From Brevundimonas sp. Root1279 (GTDB lineage: Bacteria; Pseudomonadota; Alphaproteobacteria; Caulobacterales; Caulobacteraceae): 64,000 nucleotides of DNA. Numbering within the stretch: the stretch's first letter is position 1; each line of letters opens with the position of its first letter. Below are positions 26,633-35,527 of this stretch, piece after piece. The position numbers were made by a program, and so were the translations under genes. The stretch lies in contig NZ_LMEB01000007.1 of NCBI RefSeq assembly GCF_001425945.1, positions 223,485 through 287,484 on the forward strand. Reading direction: 5' to 3'. The notes beneath the pieces were generated by a model, which worked only from the letters and a program-made list of their open reading frames with translations, did not search any database and was not told the origin of the DNA.

Positions 26633-27118
26633 CTACTGCGGAAACAGGCGGTTGTCGGCGTCGTGCTGGCCTTCCAGGCTGCGCTTCAGTTCATTGATGG
26701 CGTCGTGGTCGCCGCTGAGGCGCTCCCAGGCCCGGCGGATGGTCTCCCGGGTGGTGGCGGAGATGTGCGAGTCCTCGAGCGCCTTCGCGAAATGCGCGCG
26801 GACGTGATCCTCGGTGCTTTCGACGGCGTCGACGAGGCTGAGCTCATCGCGCAGCAGGGCGTGCTTCACATCAAGAAAGGCGCGCTGGGCCTTGGCGAGC
26901 AGGGAGCCCTCGGCGTCGGGCTCGCCGCCCAGGCCGCGGACGCTGAAGCTCAGGTCCTCGGCGACTTCGCGACGTTCGACGTCGCGTCGTTCGAACAGTT
27001 CGCGGTAGCCGGTCTCGGCGGTCTCGCCGGCGGCGTTGCGATAGCCGTCGGCGCTGTCGATGGTGCTTCGGATCAGGCCGTTGAGCACCTGGATGTCGTG
27101 TCGGTTGGCGTTGGTCAT
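26633..27118 (-). CDS. PA2169 family four-helix-bundle protein (DUF2383)
   Basis: A 161-residue ferritin-like helical protein. It has the family's opening (VLNGLIRSTIDSADGYRNAAGE), FERRDVERREVAEDLSFSVRGLGGEP, the stretch around KAQRAFLDVKHAL, and CxxH-free ESTEDHVRAHFAKALED. Family members are often stress-induced in Gram-negative bacteria and share the fold of bacterioferritin-like domains; iron binding and function are not established. It stands alone. Confidence 0.88.
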   Translation of the reverse strand: MTNANRHDIQVLNGLIRSTIDSADGYRNAAGETAETGYRELFERRDVERREVAEDLSFSVRGLGGEPDAEGSLLAKAQRAFLDVKHALLRDELSLVDAVESTEDHVRAHFAKALEDSHISATTRETIRRAWERLSGDHDAINELKRSLEGQHDADNRLFPQ

Positions 27119-27184
27119 GGCCTCGTCTCCCGGAGAAGAGACCTGAGTAACCGCCAGCCAGCGGTGAAGGTTGCGAGAACGCTG

Positions 27185-27991
27185 TTACAGACGCGTCCGC
27201 AGTGACCACAGTTCCGGGAAGCAGCGGCGCTGGAGCGTCTCGGTCAGATAGCCGACACCCTCGGTGCCGCCGGTGCCGCGACGACGGCCGATGATGCGTT
27301 CGACGGTGACCACATGCTTGTGGCGCCAGGTCAGCAAGGCGTCGTCCAGGTCCACCAGCTTCTCGGCCAGTTGGTACAGCGGCCACCAGCGGGTGGTGTC
27401 GCGGTAGACCTCCAGCCAGGCGTCCTCGACCCCCTCGGAGGGCTGATACGGACGGCTGACGTCGCGGGCGAGAACCTCGGCCGGCACCGGCAGGCCGGCG
27501 GCGGCCAGCTGGGCCAGGGCGTCGTCGTAGAGACTGGGCGCCTCGAGGGCGGCCTTAAGCGCGGCATAGGCCTCTGGGCGCTCCTCGTGGAAGCGCAGGA
27601 AGCGGTCGTCCTTGAGGCCGAGCATCGACTCGAAGCGGCGGAACTGGTCGCTCTGGAAGCCCGACGACGAACCGAGCACCCCGCGGAAGCGCAGGTAGTC
27701 GGCCGGGGTCATGGTGGCCAGGATGTCCCAGCTCATGGTCATGACGGCCTGGATGCGGCTGACGCGGGCCAGGCTCTTGTAGGCGGGGACGAGGTCGCCG
27801 GCGCGGACCAGACCCTGGGCCAGGGCCACTTCGTGCAGGATCTGCTTGAGCCACAGCTCCTTGGTCTGGTGGATGATGACGAACAGCATCTCGTCATGCT
27901 CGGTCGACAACGGGTGCTGGGCCGCCAGCAAGTCGTCGAGCGCCAGATAGCCGGAGTAGGTGATGTCGGACGGGTGAGCCGCTTCGGTCAT
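27185..27991 (-). CDS. kynA: Tryptophan 2,3-dioxygenase
   Basis: A 268-residue haem enzyme opening the indole ring of L-tryptophan to N-formylkynurenine, the first step of the kynurenine pathway. It starts at ATG 27989-27991 (MTEAAHPSDITYSGYLALDDLL); a longer frame adds unrelated sequence. Hallmarks: EMLFVIIHQTKELWLKQILHE with the substrate-site His41, ILATMTPADYLRFRGVLGSSSGFQS, and the haem-ligand region LLTWRHKHVVTVERIIG followed by GTGGTEGV. Later pathway genes (kynB, kynU) are not in the window. The small membrane gene lies 31 bases upstream on the same strand. Confidence 0.95.
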   Translation of the reverse strand: MTEAAHPSDITYSGYLALDDLLAAQHPLSTEHDEMLFVIIHQTKELWLKQILHEVALAQGLVRAGDLVPAYKSLARVSRIQAVMTMSWDILATMTPADYLRFRGVLGSSSGFQSDQFRRFESMLGLKDDRFLRFHEERPEAYAALKAALEAPSLYDDALAQLAAAGLPVPAEVLARDVSRPYQPSEGVEDAWLEVYRDTTRWWPLYQLAEKLVDLDDALLTWRHKHVVTVERIIGRRRGTGGTEGVGYLTETLQRRCFPELWSLRTRL

Positions 27992-28022
27992 GGGCGCGGT
28001 ATCGCGCGCGGCGCTTCCGGGC

Positions 28023-28289
28023 TCAAGACTTGTCGTCATCGCGGCCCGGATCGTGCGTATTGTCGACGCGGTCGTCCCAGCCTTCACGGTCGGACTTGAA
28101 GGCCAGAGCCATCAGGAGCCAGGCGAGGGCGACGGTCCCGAAGATGCCCAGCGACAGGGCGATCCAGCCATGCACGGTCAAGTCGCCGCCGCCGATGGCG
28201 CGCCAGAACCCGCTGACGCCGAGCGTCGAGGCCGCCGCGATGGCGACGGCGACGAGAAGATTGACCAGCAGACGAGGAAGACGGGGCAT
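28023..28289 (-). CDS. Small two-helix membrane protein
   Basis: An 88-residue protein with two membrane spans (LLVNLLVAVAIAAASTLGVSG and WIALSLGIFGTVALAWLLMA) and a strongly acidic, Asp-rich tail (DREGWDDRVDNTHDPGRDDD) facing the cytoplasm. No family is recognised. It lies between ydbL and kynA on the same strand, 23 bases after ydbL, so it may be read through from the ydbH operon. Confidence 0.65.
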   Translation of the reverse strand: MPRLPRLLVNLLVAVAIAAASTLGVSGFWRAIGGGDLTVHGWIALSLGIFGTVALAWLLMALAFKSDREGWDDRVDNTHDPGRDDDKS

Positions 28290-28312
28290 GGCCCCCTCCT
28301 ACAGCTCCAAGC

Positions 28313-28675
28313 CTAGCGCTGCACCCATTGGCCCTGGGCGTTGCGGTACCACTCGCCGGAGGAGATGCGGGGGCGCAGCTGGGTCTCGAACATGCGCGAG
28401 CCGGCGACGTCGGGGGTGGTGCCCGCCGAGGTGGCGCTGCGGGCGTAGGCTTCGCGGCGGGCGGCGTTGGTCACCTGCACGGCCTGGGTCAGGGCGGCGT
28501 CGGACGAGGCGACGCGGAAGCCCACGAAGCCGTCGGCCTGTTCACCGACGGTGCCGGCCGCCTTGGCGGCGTCGATCAGCGCCTTCTGCTGCGGAGTCTG
28601 GGCGAAGGCTGCGCCGGCGGCCACGCCGAGGGCGGCGATGGCGGCGGCGATGACGAAGATCTTGCGGAACGACAT
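28313..28675 (-). CDS. ydbL: YdbL family protein (DUF1318)
   Basis: A 120-residue periplasmic protein with a cleavable signal peptide (KIFVIAAAIAALGVAAGAAFAQ) and the DUF1318 domain: QKALIDAAKAAGTVGEQADGFVGFR, VQVTNAARREAYA. In E. coli YdbL is a periplasmic protein that modulates the YdbH-YnbE bridge. Here it is the third gene after ydbH and ynbE in the same order as in E. coli, 19 bases from ynbE, which supports the assignment. Confidence 0.9.
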   Translation of the reverse strand: MSFRKIFVIAAAIAALGVAAGAAFAQTPQQKALIDAAKAAGTVGEQADGFVGFRVASSDAALTQAVQVTNAARREAYARSATSAGTTPDVAGSRMFETQLRPRISSGEWYRNAQGQWVQR

Positions 28676-28694
28676 CAGGGGGCGGCTTTCGCGA

Positions 28695-28883
28695 TCAGAA
28701 CAGGTTCGGGTTCTCGACGAGGAGGTCCTGGAGCTCCTTGTCGAGACGGACGCGGACGTCGGCGTCCAGCTTGGCGTAGATCTGGATCGGATCGACCTGC
28801 AGGCGGACCGTGGGCGTGCACGCGCCCAGGCCGAAGGCGGCGGTGAGGCCGATCAGGGCTAGGCTCTTGCGCGTCCGGTTCAT
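28695..28883 (-). CDS. ynbE: YnbE family outer-membrane lipoprotein
   Basis: A 62-residue lipoprotein: signal LALIGLTAAFGLGACTPTV with Cys near residue 22, then VDPIQIYAKLDADVRVRLDKELQDLL. This is the YnbE family. In E. coli YnbE sits in the outer membrane and pairs with the C-terminus of YdbH by beta-strand stacking to complete a lipid-conducting groove across the periplasm. It lies between ydbH and ydbL as expected. Confidence 0.9.
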   Translation of the reverse strand: MNRTRKSLALIGLTAAFGLGACTPTVRLQVDPIQIYAKLDADVRVRLDKELQDLLVENPNLF

Positions 28884-28962
28884 GGACAGGTCTCCGGTTT
28901 CGATCCGCGCCGATTTAACGCTGCGTATGGTGAATGGGTTCTGAACGGCAAAGGCGGCCGGA

Positions 28963-31900
28963 TCACGGCGCAGGATCGGGGTCCGGCTGGCCGGCCCGGG
29001 CGCGGTTCAGGGCCATGAGATCGCTGATCAGTTCGTTGACGTTCAGGGTTGTGTCGAGCGTCAGGTCAATGCCGGTGCCGGACGGCAAGGGCAGCTGGCG
29101 ATTGAGGAACTCCCGGCTGATCAGATCGGCGATTGAGACCCGCAGTTCCTGGTGTTGGGGCGGGTCGTGGCGGCCGCGGATCCGGAACAGGACGCTGAGC
29201 CGGCCCTGCTCGAGACTGTTCACCTCGGCCGACAACACGTCGAACGAGAGGTTCTCCATCGCCTGATAGGCCAGGTCCTGAACCGTATTGGGGGGAACGC
29301 CCGCGCCGCCGCCGCCGGCTTCGAGGCCGGACAGGGCTTCGCGGCCGATCGACAGGCGGCCGGGCCGCACCGCCGAGAGGGAGCCGCCGACGACGCGCAG
29401 GCCGTGCTCAGGATCGTTCGTAAACGGCAGGCGACCGGAGACGACGGCGTCCAGCACCACCTTGTCGCGGAAGCCCGAGCCGGCGATCACCTCGCCCAGC
29501 TGGACGTTCTCGAGCACCAGGACGCCGCTGTACGGCTGGGCCCGGTCAAACGGCAGGGCGAAGGGCTCGAGCTTGACCAGCCCCCCGGCGACATCGACGT
29601 CGCCGCCCTCGATGGTGATGGCCGCCTTGTCGAGGGCGAAGGTGACGTCGAGGTCGGTGACCGGGGCGGCGGTGTCGAGGCTCTCGGCCGTCAGATACTG
29701 GCCCGGGGCGGTGGTCAGGGGCGCCAGACTGGTCAACTGAACCGTGCCGGTCAGGCCCTTCACCGGACCGACGGGACTGACGAAGTCGAGACGCGGTATG
29801 TCCAGGACGCCGGAGCTGGAGCCCTCGGCGTCGGCCAGCCAGTCGACCCGGCCCCGGAAGCTCACGGAACCGATGGCGGGCGACCCGACGAAATCGGCGG
29901 CCAGGGGACTGAGGTCGTCAGGCTGGAGACCGCCCTCCGCAAAGACAAGGCTCGGGACGTCGATGTTCAGGCCGCCCGCGCCGCGGGCGCCGTCATGAGC
30001 CAGGGAAAGGCGGCCGAGGGAGGTCTCGCCGTGGGCGAGATCGAATTCACCGGTCCAGTCTTCGCCCACGAGGCGGGCGCGGCCGCTGGCCGCTACGGGG
30101 TGGAAGCGGGTCGGCTCCGTGGCGTCGACCAGACGGGCGCGCGCGATGCGAGCGTCGAGGCCGAGGCCACGGGGACCGCCGGTGGCGACGAACTCGCCGC
30201 GGGCGTCGCGGACGTCCAGCGCCAGGAAGGGCACGGCGGCGTCGAGGTCCGACAAGCCGCCCTCGGCTCGCCAGGCGCCGTCGGTGACCGTGACGAGCGG
30301 AGCGGCGACGGGGCACAGGCTGCCGGAGATGTCGGTGACGTCATTCTCGTCCAGCTCAAGGCGGCCGACAGTGACCGGCGCGCAATCGGCGGCCACATAG
30401 GTCAGGCGGCCGTTGTTCGAGGCGAGCTCGCCGCGGGTGGTCACGGTGATGTCGCGGGCGAGGTCGAAGTCGAGCGCCGCGCGGCCGTCGAGGACGGCCT
30501 GGAAGCCGCCGGGCGTCAGGCGCCAGTCCGGAATATTGAACGCCGCCTCGGGCAGACCCTCGCCGCGGGTCGCAGCCAGCGCGAGAGCGCCGCCGCCCAT
30601 CTGGCCGCGCTGGGCGGAGAAGATCGGTCCCGCGCCGGGGCTGACGGTCAGGACGCCGCCGTTGGCCGGGCGCAGGGTCGCCGGGCGGGCCAGCGCCAGC
30701 CGAGTCCCGCCGCCGCTGGAGACCAGGGTGAAAGCCGGAATGTCGACGGCGAAGTCGCCCAGGGCCCGCTTCATCGCCGCCAGCTCAGGCGCGTCGTCGC
30801 GCGCCGACGGACCGAACAGGGGCCAGGCGCCGTGGGCGGCGCGCAGGCCGCCGTCGGCGGTCAGGCGGAGGCCGGTGTCGGAGACCAGTTCGAAATCGGC
30901 GGTCCCCCGCGCGCCGGACAGGACCATGTCGTCCCAAACCAGCCGGTCCGCGGCCAAACCGACGGGCCCGAAGGCTTCGACGGCCGCGCCGCGGCCGCCG
31001 AGGGTCAAATGGTTGGACGTCAGGGCCACGCCCGAGCCCTGCAGGCCCGCGGCCGAAGCACGGCCGGCGGCGGCGCGGACCGGCCCCTCCAGCCGCCAGG
31101 CGAGACCTTCGTCATCGCGCGTAAGCACCGCCTGGGCGTTGTTCCAGCGAACCGTCGGGGCGGCGCTGTCGAGATCCGGGGCGTCGATGCGGGCCGCGGC
31201 GAGCTCGGCGTCGGCCTGGCCCTCGATGACGAAGGTTTCGATCCAGCCGGTGGTCTTGCCGTTGAAGTCGAGGCTGATCCTGGCCTCTTCGGCCGCGGTA
31301 TCGCCGAAGGCCAGCCGATCGGCGACGAGGTCGGCGTCGACACGGGCGACCCCGTCACCGCGACGCTGCTTGAGGTCGGGATAGGGCAGATCGCCGACAA
31401 AGGTCAGGCGCGCGCCGGCGCCCTGCGCGCCGGGGGTCGTCAGCTGGTCGGCGAAGACCGCGCCGCGCACCGCCACGCGATCGCCCGTGGTGGTCAGCTC
31501 CAGGGCGGCGGACAGCGCGTTCGCTTCGGTCGCGCCGCTCTTCAGGTTCGCGGCGGGCATGCGGGCGCTGAGGCGAACCAGTTCGCCGTTGTCGACGCGG
31601 GCGTCGCCGAGGATGGTCGCGACGCCGTACTCCGTATCGAGGCGCACCCGCCCCTGCTCGACGAGCACCAGCGGACCGCGCTGATCCGGACGCGGCGGCC
31701 GGTCCTTGAACTGTTCGATCAGGGGATCGAGCGAGCCCAGAGACAGCTTGCCGTCGCGCCAGGAGGCCCTGAGCACCGGGCGCAGCAGGCGGATCCGACT
31801 GGGGGTGACGCCCAGGCCTTCCTTCGACCAGGGCGCGCCGACGGCGTAGTCGACCTCCACCCGCTCGACGACGACGTCGGGATTGCGCGGGTCGCCGATA

Positions 31901-32163
31901 CGGATGCGGGCGATGACGCCGTCCAGCTCGACCTTCTCGATCTCCAGGTCCGCCTCGACCCCCTGGCGCTCCAGCCAGCCGACCAGCACCTGCCGGGCCG
32001 CGGCGCGGCGGTTCAGATAAAGCAGGCCGGCAAGGACGAGGAGGACGCACAGGATAACGCCGGCCACCAGCAACAGAAGCCGTCCGCCGCCGCCGCGCGG
32101 ACGGGTCGGGCACGGCGTCGGCGAGACGGACGACGCCTGATCGGGCTCAGCGACGTCGCTCAT
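28963..32163 (-). CDS. ydbH: AsmA-like intermembrane phospholipid transport protein YdbH
   Basis: A 1066-residue protein with one N-terminal membrane anchor (LLLLVAGVILCVLLVLAGLLYLN, about residues 27-50) followed by a very long repetitive beta-strand-rich periplasmic region with the dicarboxylate-transport/AsmA-like domain at the C-terminal end (NTVQDLAYQAMENLSFDVLSAEVNS, ELRVSIADLISREFLN). It ends in a Pro/Asp tail after TLDTTLNVNELISDL. In E. coli YdbH, with TamB and YhdP, moves phospholipids to the outer membrane and binds lipoprotein YnbE. Length (about 880 in E. coli) is somewhat greater here. It is first in the ydbH-ynbE-ydbL operon. Confidence 0.9.
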   Translation of the reverse strand: MSDVAEPDQASSVSPTPCPTRPRGGGGRLLLLVAGVILCVLLVLAGLLYLNRRAAARQVLVGWLERQGVEADLEIEKVELDGVIARIRIGDPRNPDVVVERVEVDYAVGAPWSKEGLGVTPSRIRLLRPVLRASWRDGKLSLGSLDPLIEQFKDRPPRPDQRGPLVLVEQGRVRLDTEYGVATILGDARVDNGELVRLSARMPAANLKSGATEANALSAALELTTTGDRVAVRGAVFADQLTTPGAQGAGARLTFVGDLPYPDLKQRRGDGVARVDADLVADRLAFGDTAAEEARISLDFNGKTTGWIETFVIEGQADAELAAARIDAPDLDSAAPTVRWNNAQAVLTRDDEGLAWRLEGPVRAAAGRASAAGLQGSGVALTSNHLTLGGRGAAVEAFGPVGLAADRLVWDDMVLSGARGTADFELVSDTGLRLTADGGLRAAHGAWPLFGPSARDDAPELAAMKRALGDFAVDIPAFTLVSSGGGTRLALARPATLRPANGGVLTVSPGAGPIFSAQRGQMGGGALALAATRGEGLPEAAFNIPDWRLTPGGFQAVLDGRAALDFDLARDITVTTRGELASNNGRLTYVAADCAPVTVGRLELDENDVTDISGSLCPVAAPLVTVTDGAWRAEGGLSDLDAAVPFLALDVRDARGEFVATGGPRGLGLDARIARARLVDATEPTRFHPVAASGRARLVGEDWTGEFDLAHGETSLGRLSLAHDGARGAGGLNIDVPSLVFAEGGLQPDDLSPLAADFVGSPAIGSVSFRGRVDWLADAEGSSSGVLDIPRLDFVSPVGPVKGLTGTVQLTSLAPLTTAPGQYLTAESLDTAAPVTDLDVTFALDKAAITIEGGDVDVAGGLVKLEPFALPFDRAQPYSGVLVLENVQLGEVIAGSGFRDKVVLDAVVSGRLPFTNDPEHGLRVVGGSLSAVRPGRLSIGREALSGLEAGGGGAGVPPNTVQDLAYQAMENLSFDVLSAEVNSLEQGRLSVLFRIRGRHDPPQHQELRVSIADLISREFLNRQLPLPSGTGIDLTLDTTLNVNELISDLMALNRARAGQPDPDPAP

Positions 32164-32534
32164 CCGTGGCGCTTGTCCATCAGCAATGGAAATTCTCCAG
32201 ACAGCACATAAAGCGTGACAATGAAAACACGGTACAGTGGCGCTTCAGCCACTTTGAATGCAGAGCGGACTTCAGCAAGGCAGAAGCATCATCCGCTCGC
32301 GAAGACCTGAACGAAAGAGCGTCAATACACTGTTCGAATCTCTAGATAAGCTCTTCGATCACGCAGGCTTTACCGCACGAATTGGGGCCGGTTAACGACT
32401 TGTAACGATCCGTCTTCCCATGATCGCGTCAGCGGGCTATACGGCCTGTCTCGCGTCGGGGTGTTTTCGGACGCGATCCATGCATTTGTCAGTAGCTTTG
32501 GGCGCCGGACGGCGTCGTCAGTTTTCGGGGACCG
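32164..32534. other. Intergenic region between divergent ydbH and M23 peptidase genes
   Basis: These 371 bases are AT-richer than the genes and must hold both divergent promoters. I see no tRNA, no strong hairpin and no reading frame worth calling. One GANTC site (GAATC near 32336) and a GTTAACGACTTGTAAC stretch near 32392 are visible. The latter resembles but does not match the CtrA consensus. Confidence 0.5.
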
Positions 32535-33917
32535 ATGGCTCAGTTCGATCCACGTCGCCAACCGATGCGCCTCGCGCCACACGCCCTCACGGCGGTGGCC
32601 GCGCTCTCGGTGGCCTTGCTTGCCGGTCGCGTATATCAGCCCGCAAAGGCTGAAGAAGTTCCCGAACTCACTGCCGCGCAGCTCGCCGTGATCGAGGCCC
32701 AGGCCTTCGCCGCCGCCGGGACGCCCGCCGGCCTGACCACGCCGGAAGCCGTTCCGGTGCAGATCCGCAAGGGCGAAACCTTCGAACAGGCCGTGCGTCG
32801 CACAGGCATTGCGCCGGAAGAGGCCTCGGCCGTCGCCGCCACCCTGTCGAACGCCATGGATGTGACGGCGATGCGGGCCGGCCAGAAATTCGAGACCGCT
32901 ATCGCCAAGCCGCGCGGCGGCCGCGGCGACGCCCGGCTGATCGGCCTGACCATGCGCACCGGCCCGGCCAGCCAGGTCACCGTGTCGCGCAGCTTCGACG
33001 GCGCCCTGCGCCTGCGCGCGCTGGAAGAGAAGGTCACGCACGAGATCGTGGTGCTGAACGGCAAGGTCGAGGGCTCGTTGTCGCGCACGGCGCGCCGCGA
33101 AGGCGCCCCGGCGGAAGTCGCCCGCGTGGCCGGCCGCCTGTTCTCGCACAAGTTCGACATGGACCGGGACGTCAAGTCGAACGACGCCTTCACCTATGTC
33201 TTTGGCCGCACGGTCACTGAGAACGGCCGCACCATCGGCACCGACGGTCTGCTGTACGCCGAGCTGAAGGGCGTGGCCTTCTATCGCTTCAAGCCCGCCG
33301 GCGCCCGCGAGGCCCAGTATTTCGACGCCACCGGCAAGAACACGCGTTCGGCCTTCATGCGCACCCCGCTGGAACGCGGCTTCCGCGTCTCGTCGAGCTT
33401 CGGCTTCCGCCGCCACCCGATCGCCGGCTATCGCAAGATGCACCAGGGCATCGACTTCGCCGCCGGCACCGGCACGCCGGTCGTGGCCCCGGCCGACGGC
33501 GTGGTGGTCGAGGCCCGTCGCTGGGGCGGCTACGGCAACTGGCTGCGCATCCGTCACTCGAATGGCCTGGAAACCGGCTACGGCCACCTGTCGCGCTACG
33601 CCTCCGGCATGCGCGCCGGACAGCGCGTTCGCCAGGGCCAGGTCGTCGCCTATGTCGGCTCGACCGGCGCCTCGACCGGCCCGCACCTGCACTATGAAAT
33701 CTGGCAAGGCGGCCGCCGCATCAATCCGGCCGGCGTGAAGACCCAGGAGGGCACGGTCCTGGCCGGGGCCGACCTGGCCGCCTTCCGCGCCGAGAAATCC
33801 CGCATCGACCGCATCATCGCGGCCGGCGGCGAGCGCCGTCCGCAGGTTCAGCAGGCCGCGCTGCGGCCTGCCGGCGCCGGTGCTCCTGCTCCCGCGGCCG
33901 CCCCGGCGCGCGGCTAG
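32535..33917 (+). CDS. M23 family murein endopeptidase
   Basis: A 460-residue exported protein. An N-terminal signal or anchor (HALTAVAALSVALLAGRVYQP) is followed by an OapA/LysM-like region (VQIRKGETFEQAVRRTGI) and a beta-rich middle domain. The C-terminal LytM zinc domain has the metal ligands in KMHQGIDFAAGTGTPVVAP (HxxxD) and GPHLHYEIW (HxH). Such enzymes cut peptidoglycan cross-bridges during growth or division. The tail is Ala/Pro-rich. GGGGA lies five bases before ATG 32535. Confidence 0.93.
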   Translation: MAQFDPRRQPMRLAPHALTAVAALSVALLAGRVYQPAKAEEVPELTAAQLAVIEAQAFAAAGTPAGLTTPEAVPVQIRKGETFEQAVRRTGIAPEEASAVAATLSNAMDVTAMRAGQKFETAIAKPRGGRGDARLIGLTMRTGPASQVTVSRSFDGALRLRALEEKVTHEIVVLNGKVEGSLSRTARREGAPAEVARVAGRLFSHKFDMDRDVKSNDAFTYVFGRTVTENGRTIGTDGLLYAELKGVAFYRFKPAGAREAQYFDATGKNTRSAFMRTPLERGFRVSSSFGFRRHPIAGYRKMHQGIDFAAGTGTPVVAPADGVVVEARRWGGYGNWLRIRHSNGLETGYGHLSRYASGMRAGQRVRQGQVVAYVGSTGASTGPHLHYEIWQGGRRINPAGVKTQEGTVLAGADLAAFRAEKSRIDRIIAAGGERRPQVQQAALRPAGAGAPAPAAAPARG

Positions 33918-33923
33918 GGTCCC

Positions 33924-34574
33924 TCAGCTCCCGGCGTTGGCCGCGGCGATCAGGGCGTCGTCGAGGCCGCTTGCCCGGATAGACGCCTCGCGCTGGAACA
34001 GCCGACCGGCGTAGGCCTTGAAGGCCTCTCGCTCGGGCAGGGTCTTGAACTGCAGCCCCCAGCCGATCTGGCTGCCGACGTAGACGTCGGCGGCGGAGAA
34101 GCGGTCGCCGAGAATCCACGGCCCGTCGCCGGACACCGCCGCTTCCAGCGCGTCGACGACATTCTCATATGTGCCGTAGCCGACCATGCCCGCCTTGTCG
34201 GCCGGCGCGAGCAGCCCGAGCGCCTTGGCCGAAACCGAGGCCTCGACCGGCCCGGCGGCGAAGAACAGCCAGCGATAATAGGTCCCGCGCCTCGGGTCAT
34301 CGAGGGCCGGAGCCAGGCCCGCCTCGGGAAAGGCGTCGGCCAGATAGGCGCAGACCGCGGCTCCCTCGGTGACGGTCACCCCGCGATGGGTGATGGCCGG
34401 CACCTTGCCCATTGGGTTGATCGCCAGATAGTCGGGAGCCTTCATCGTCGTGCCGTAATCGAGAACGACGGTGCGATAGGGCTGCCCGACCTCCTCCAGC
34501 ATCCAGCGCGCGATGCGACCGCGCGACATGGGGTTGGTGTAGAAGACGATTTCGTCGTCGGCGGCCTGGATCAT
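33924..34574 (-). CDS. Glutathione S-transferase family protein
   Basis: A 216-residue cytosolic GST. The N-terminal thioredoxin-like domain has FYTNPMSRGRIARWMLEEVGQPY with the catalytic-type Ser in PMSRG, then the cis-Pro block NPMGKVPAI and EGAAVCAYLADAFPEAGL. The C-terminal helical domain shows WILGDRFSAADVYVGSQIGW with the conserved capping Asp. The substrate is not predictable. It converges on the M23 gene with stops six bases apart. Confidence 0.9.
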   Translation of the reverse strand: MIQAADDEIVFYTNPMSRGRIARWMLEEVGQPYRTVVLDYGTTMKAPDYLAINPMGKVPAITHRGVTVTEGAAVCAYLADAFPEAGLAPALDDPRRGTYYRWLFFAAGPVEASVSAKALGLLAPADKAGMVGYGTYENVVDALEAAVSGDGPWILGDRFSAADVYVGSQIGWGLQFKTLPEREAFKAYAGRLFQREASIRASGLDDALIAAANAGS

Positions 34575-34621
34575 CTGGGCTCTCCCGGTGTTTTCGGGGG
34601 CAACGCTAGACCGAAGGCGCG

Positions 34622-35524
34622 ATGGAACAAAGAAGAAACATTCTGAAGGCGCTTGCCGGATCGGCCCTGGCGGGAGGGGCGTCGGCCCTGGCTCCCGGCG
34701 CGTGGGCGCAGGCCGCCGGCTTCCGATCGTCGCGGATCGTGGTCGAGACCCGCGGCGCCGGCCCGGACCTGATCCTGGTCCCGGGCCTGGCCTCGACCGC
34801 CGCGGTGTGGCGGGGCACGGCCGACAGGCTGGCGGGGCGGCGCAGGCTGCACCTGGTCTCGGTGCGCGGCTTCGGCGACCTGGCGCCGGGCGCCAACGCC
34901 CAGGGCGCGGTGATCGGGTCGGTGGCCGGCGAGATCCGTCGCTATGTCGCCGAGGCCGAGCTCGAGCGCCCGGCCCTGATCGGCCACTCGATGGGCGGCC
35001 AACTGGCCCTACGCGTGGCCGCCGACGCGCCGAGCCGGATCGACCGACTGATGACCGTCGACGCTTCGCCCTTCTTCCCGGCCCTGGTCAGCCCCGGCGC
35101 GACCGTGGGCGACATCGAGCCGATCGCCCAGGTGGCTTATCAGGCGGTGCAGTTCCTCGGCGACGACGCCCTGCAGGCGCGCGGCCGCAACGTCGGCCTT
35201 GAGCTGGGCGGCGCCGCCGACGCCATGTTCAACGCGGTCGGCTGGCAGGGCGGCGACCGTCAGGTGCTGGCCCAGGCGCTGTACGAGGTGATGACCATCG
35301 ACCTGCGCCACCGGTTGCCGGACATCACCGCGCCGGTGACGGTCGTCTACGGCTGGAGTTCGGACAAGAACTCGCCGCGCAGCCGGGCGGACAGCCTGTT
35401 CCGCGGCGCCTACGCGTCCCTGCCCCGCCCCGCGACGTTCGAGCGGATCGAAGGGGCCGAGCACATGGTGATGATCGACCAGCCGACCCGGTTCATGGCG
35501 GCGGTCAACCGCTTCCTCGACTGA
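34622..35524 (+). CDS. Exported alpha/beta hydrolase
   Basis: A 300-residue protein with an N-terminal leader (MEQRRNILKALAGSALAGG...APGAWAQ) whose RR and weak hydrophobic core suggest Tat export. The hydrolase fold shows the oxyanion region LILVPGLASTAAVW, the nucleophile elbow GHSMGGQLALRVA, and a late acid/His pair (VVYGWSSDKN and EGAEHMVMIDQP). Substrate unknown; esterase- or lipase-like. It diverges from the GST gene and converges on the isomerase gene, three bases apart. Confidence 0.88.
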   Translation: MEQRRNILKALAGSALAGGASALAPGAWAQAAGFRSSRIVVETRGAGPDLILVPGLASTAAVWRGTADRLAGRRRLHLVSVRGFGDLAPGANAQGAVIGSVAGEIRRYVAEAELERPALIGHSMGGQLALRVAADAPSRIDRLMTVDASPFFPALVSPGATVGDIEPIAQVAYQAVQFLGDDALQARGRNVGLELGGAADAMFNAVGWQGGDRQVLAQALYEVMTIDLRHRLPDITAPVTVVYGWSSDKNSPRSRADSLFRGAYASLPRPATFERIEGAEHMVMIDQPTRFMAAVNRFLD

Positions 35525-35527
35525 GGC

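Noticed and set aside
29152..32211. A 1019-codon open frame antisense to ydbH
   Set aside because: It is a shadow of high third-position G+C. The translation is low-complexity (Gly/Ala/Gln/Arg) with no domain, and the opposite strand encodes a clear YdbH protein.
32392..32407. Possible CtrA site GTTAACGACTTGTAAC before the M23 gene
   Set aside because: The consensus needs TTAA-N7-TTAA; here the second half is shifted and mismatched.
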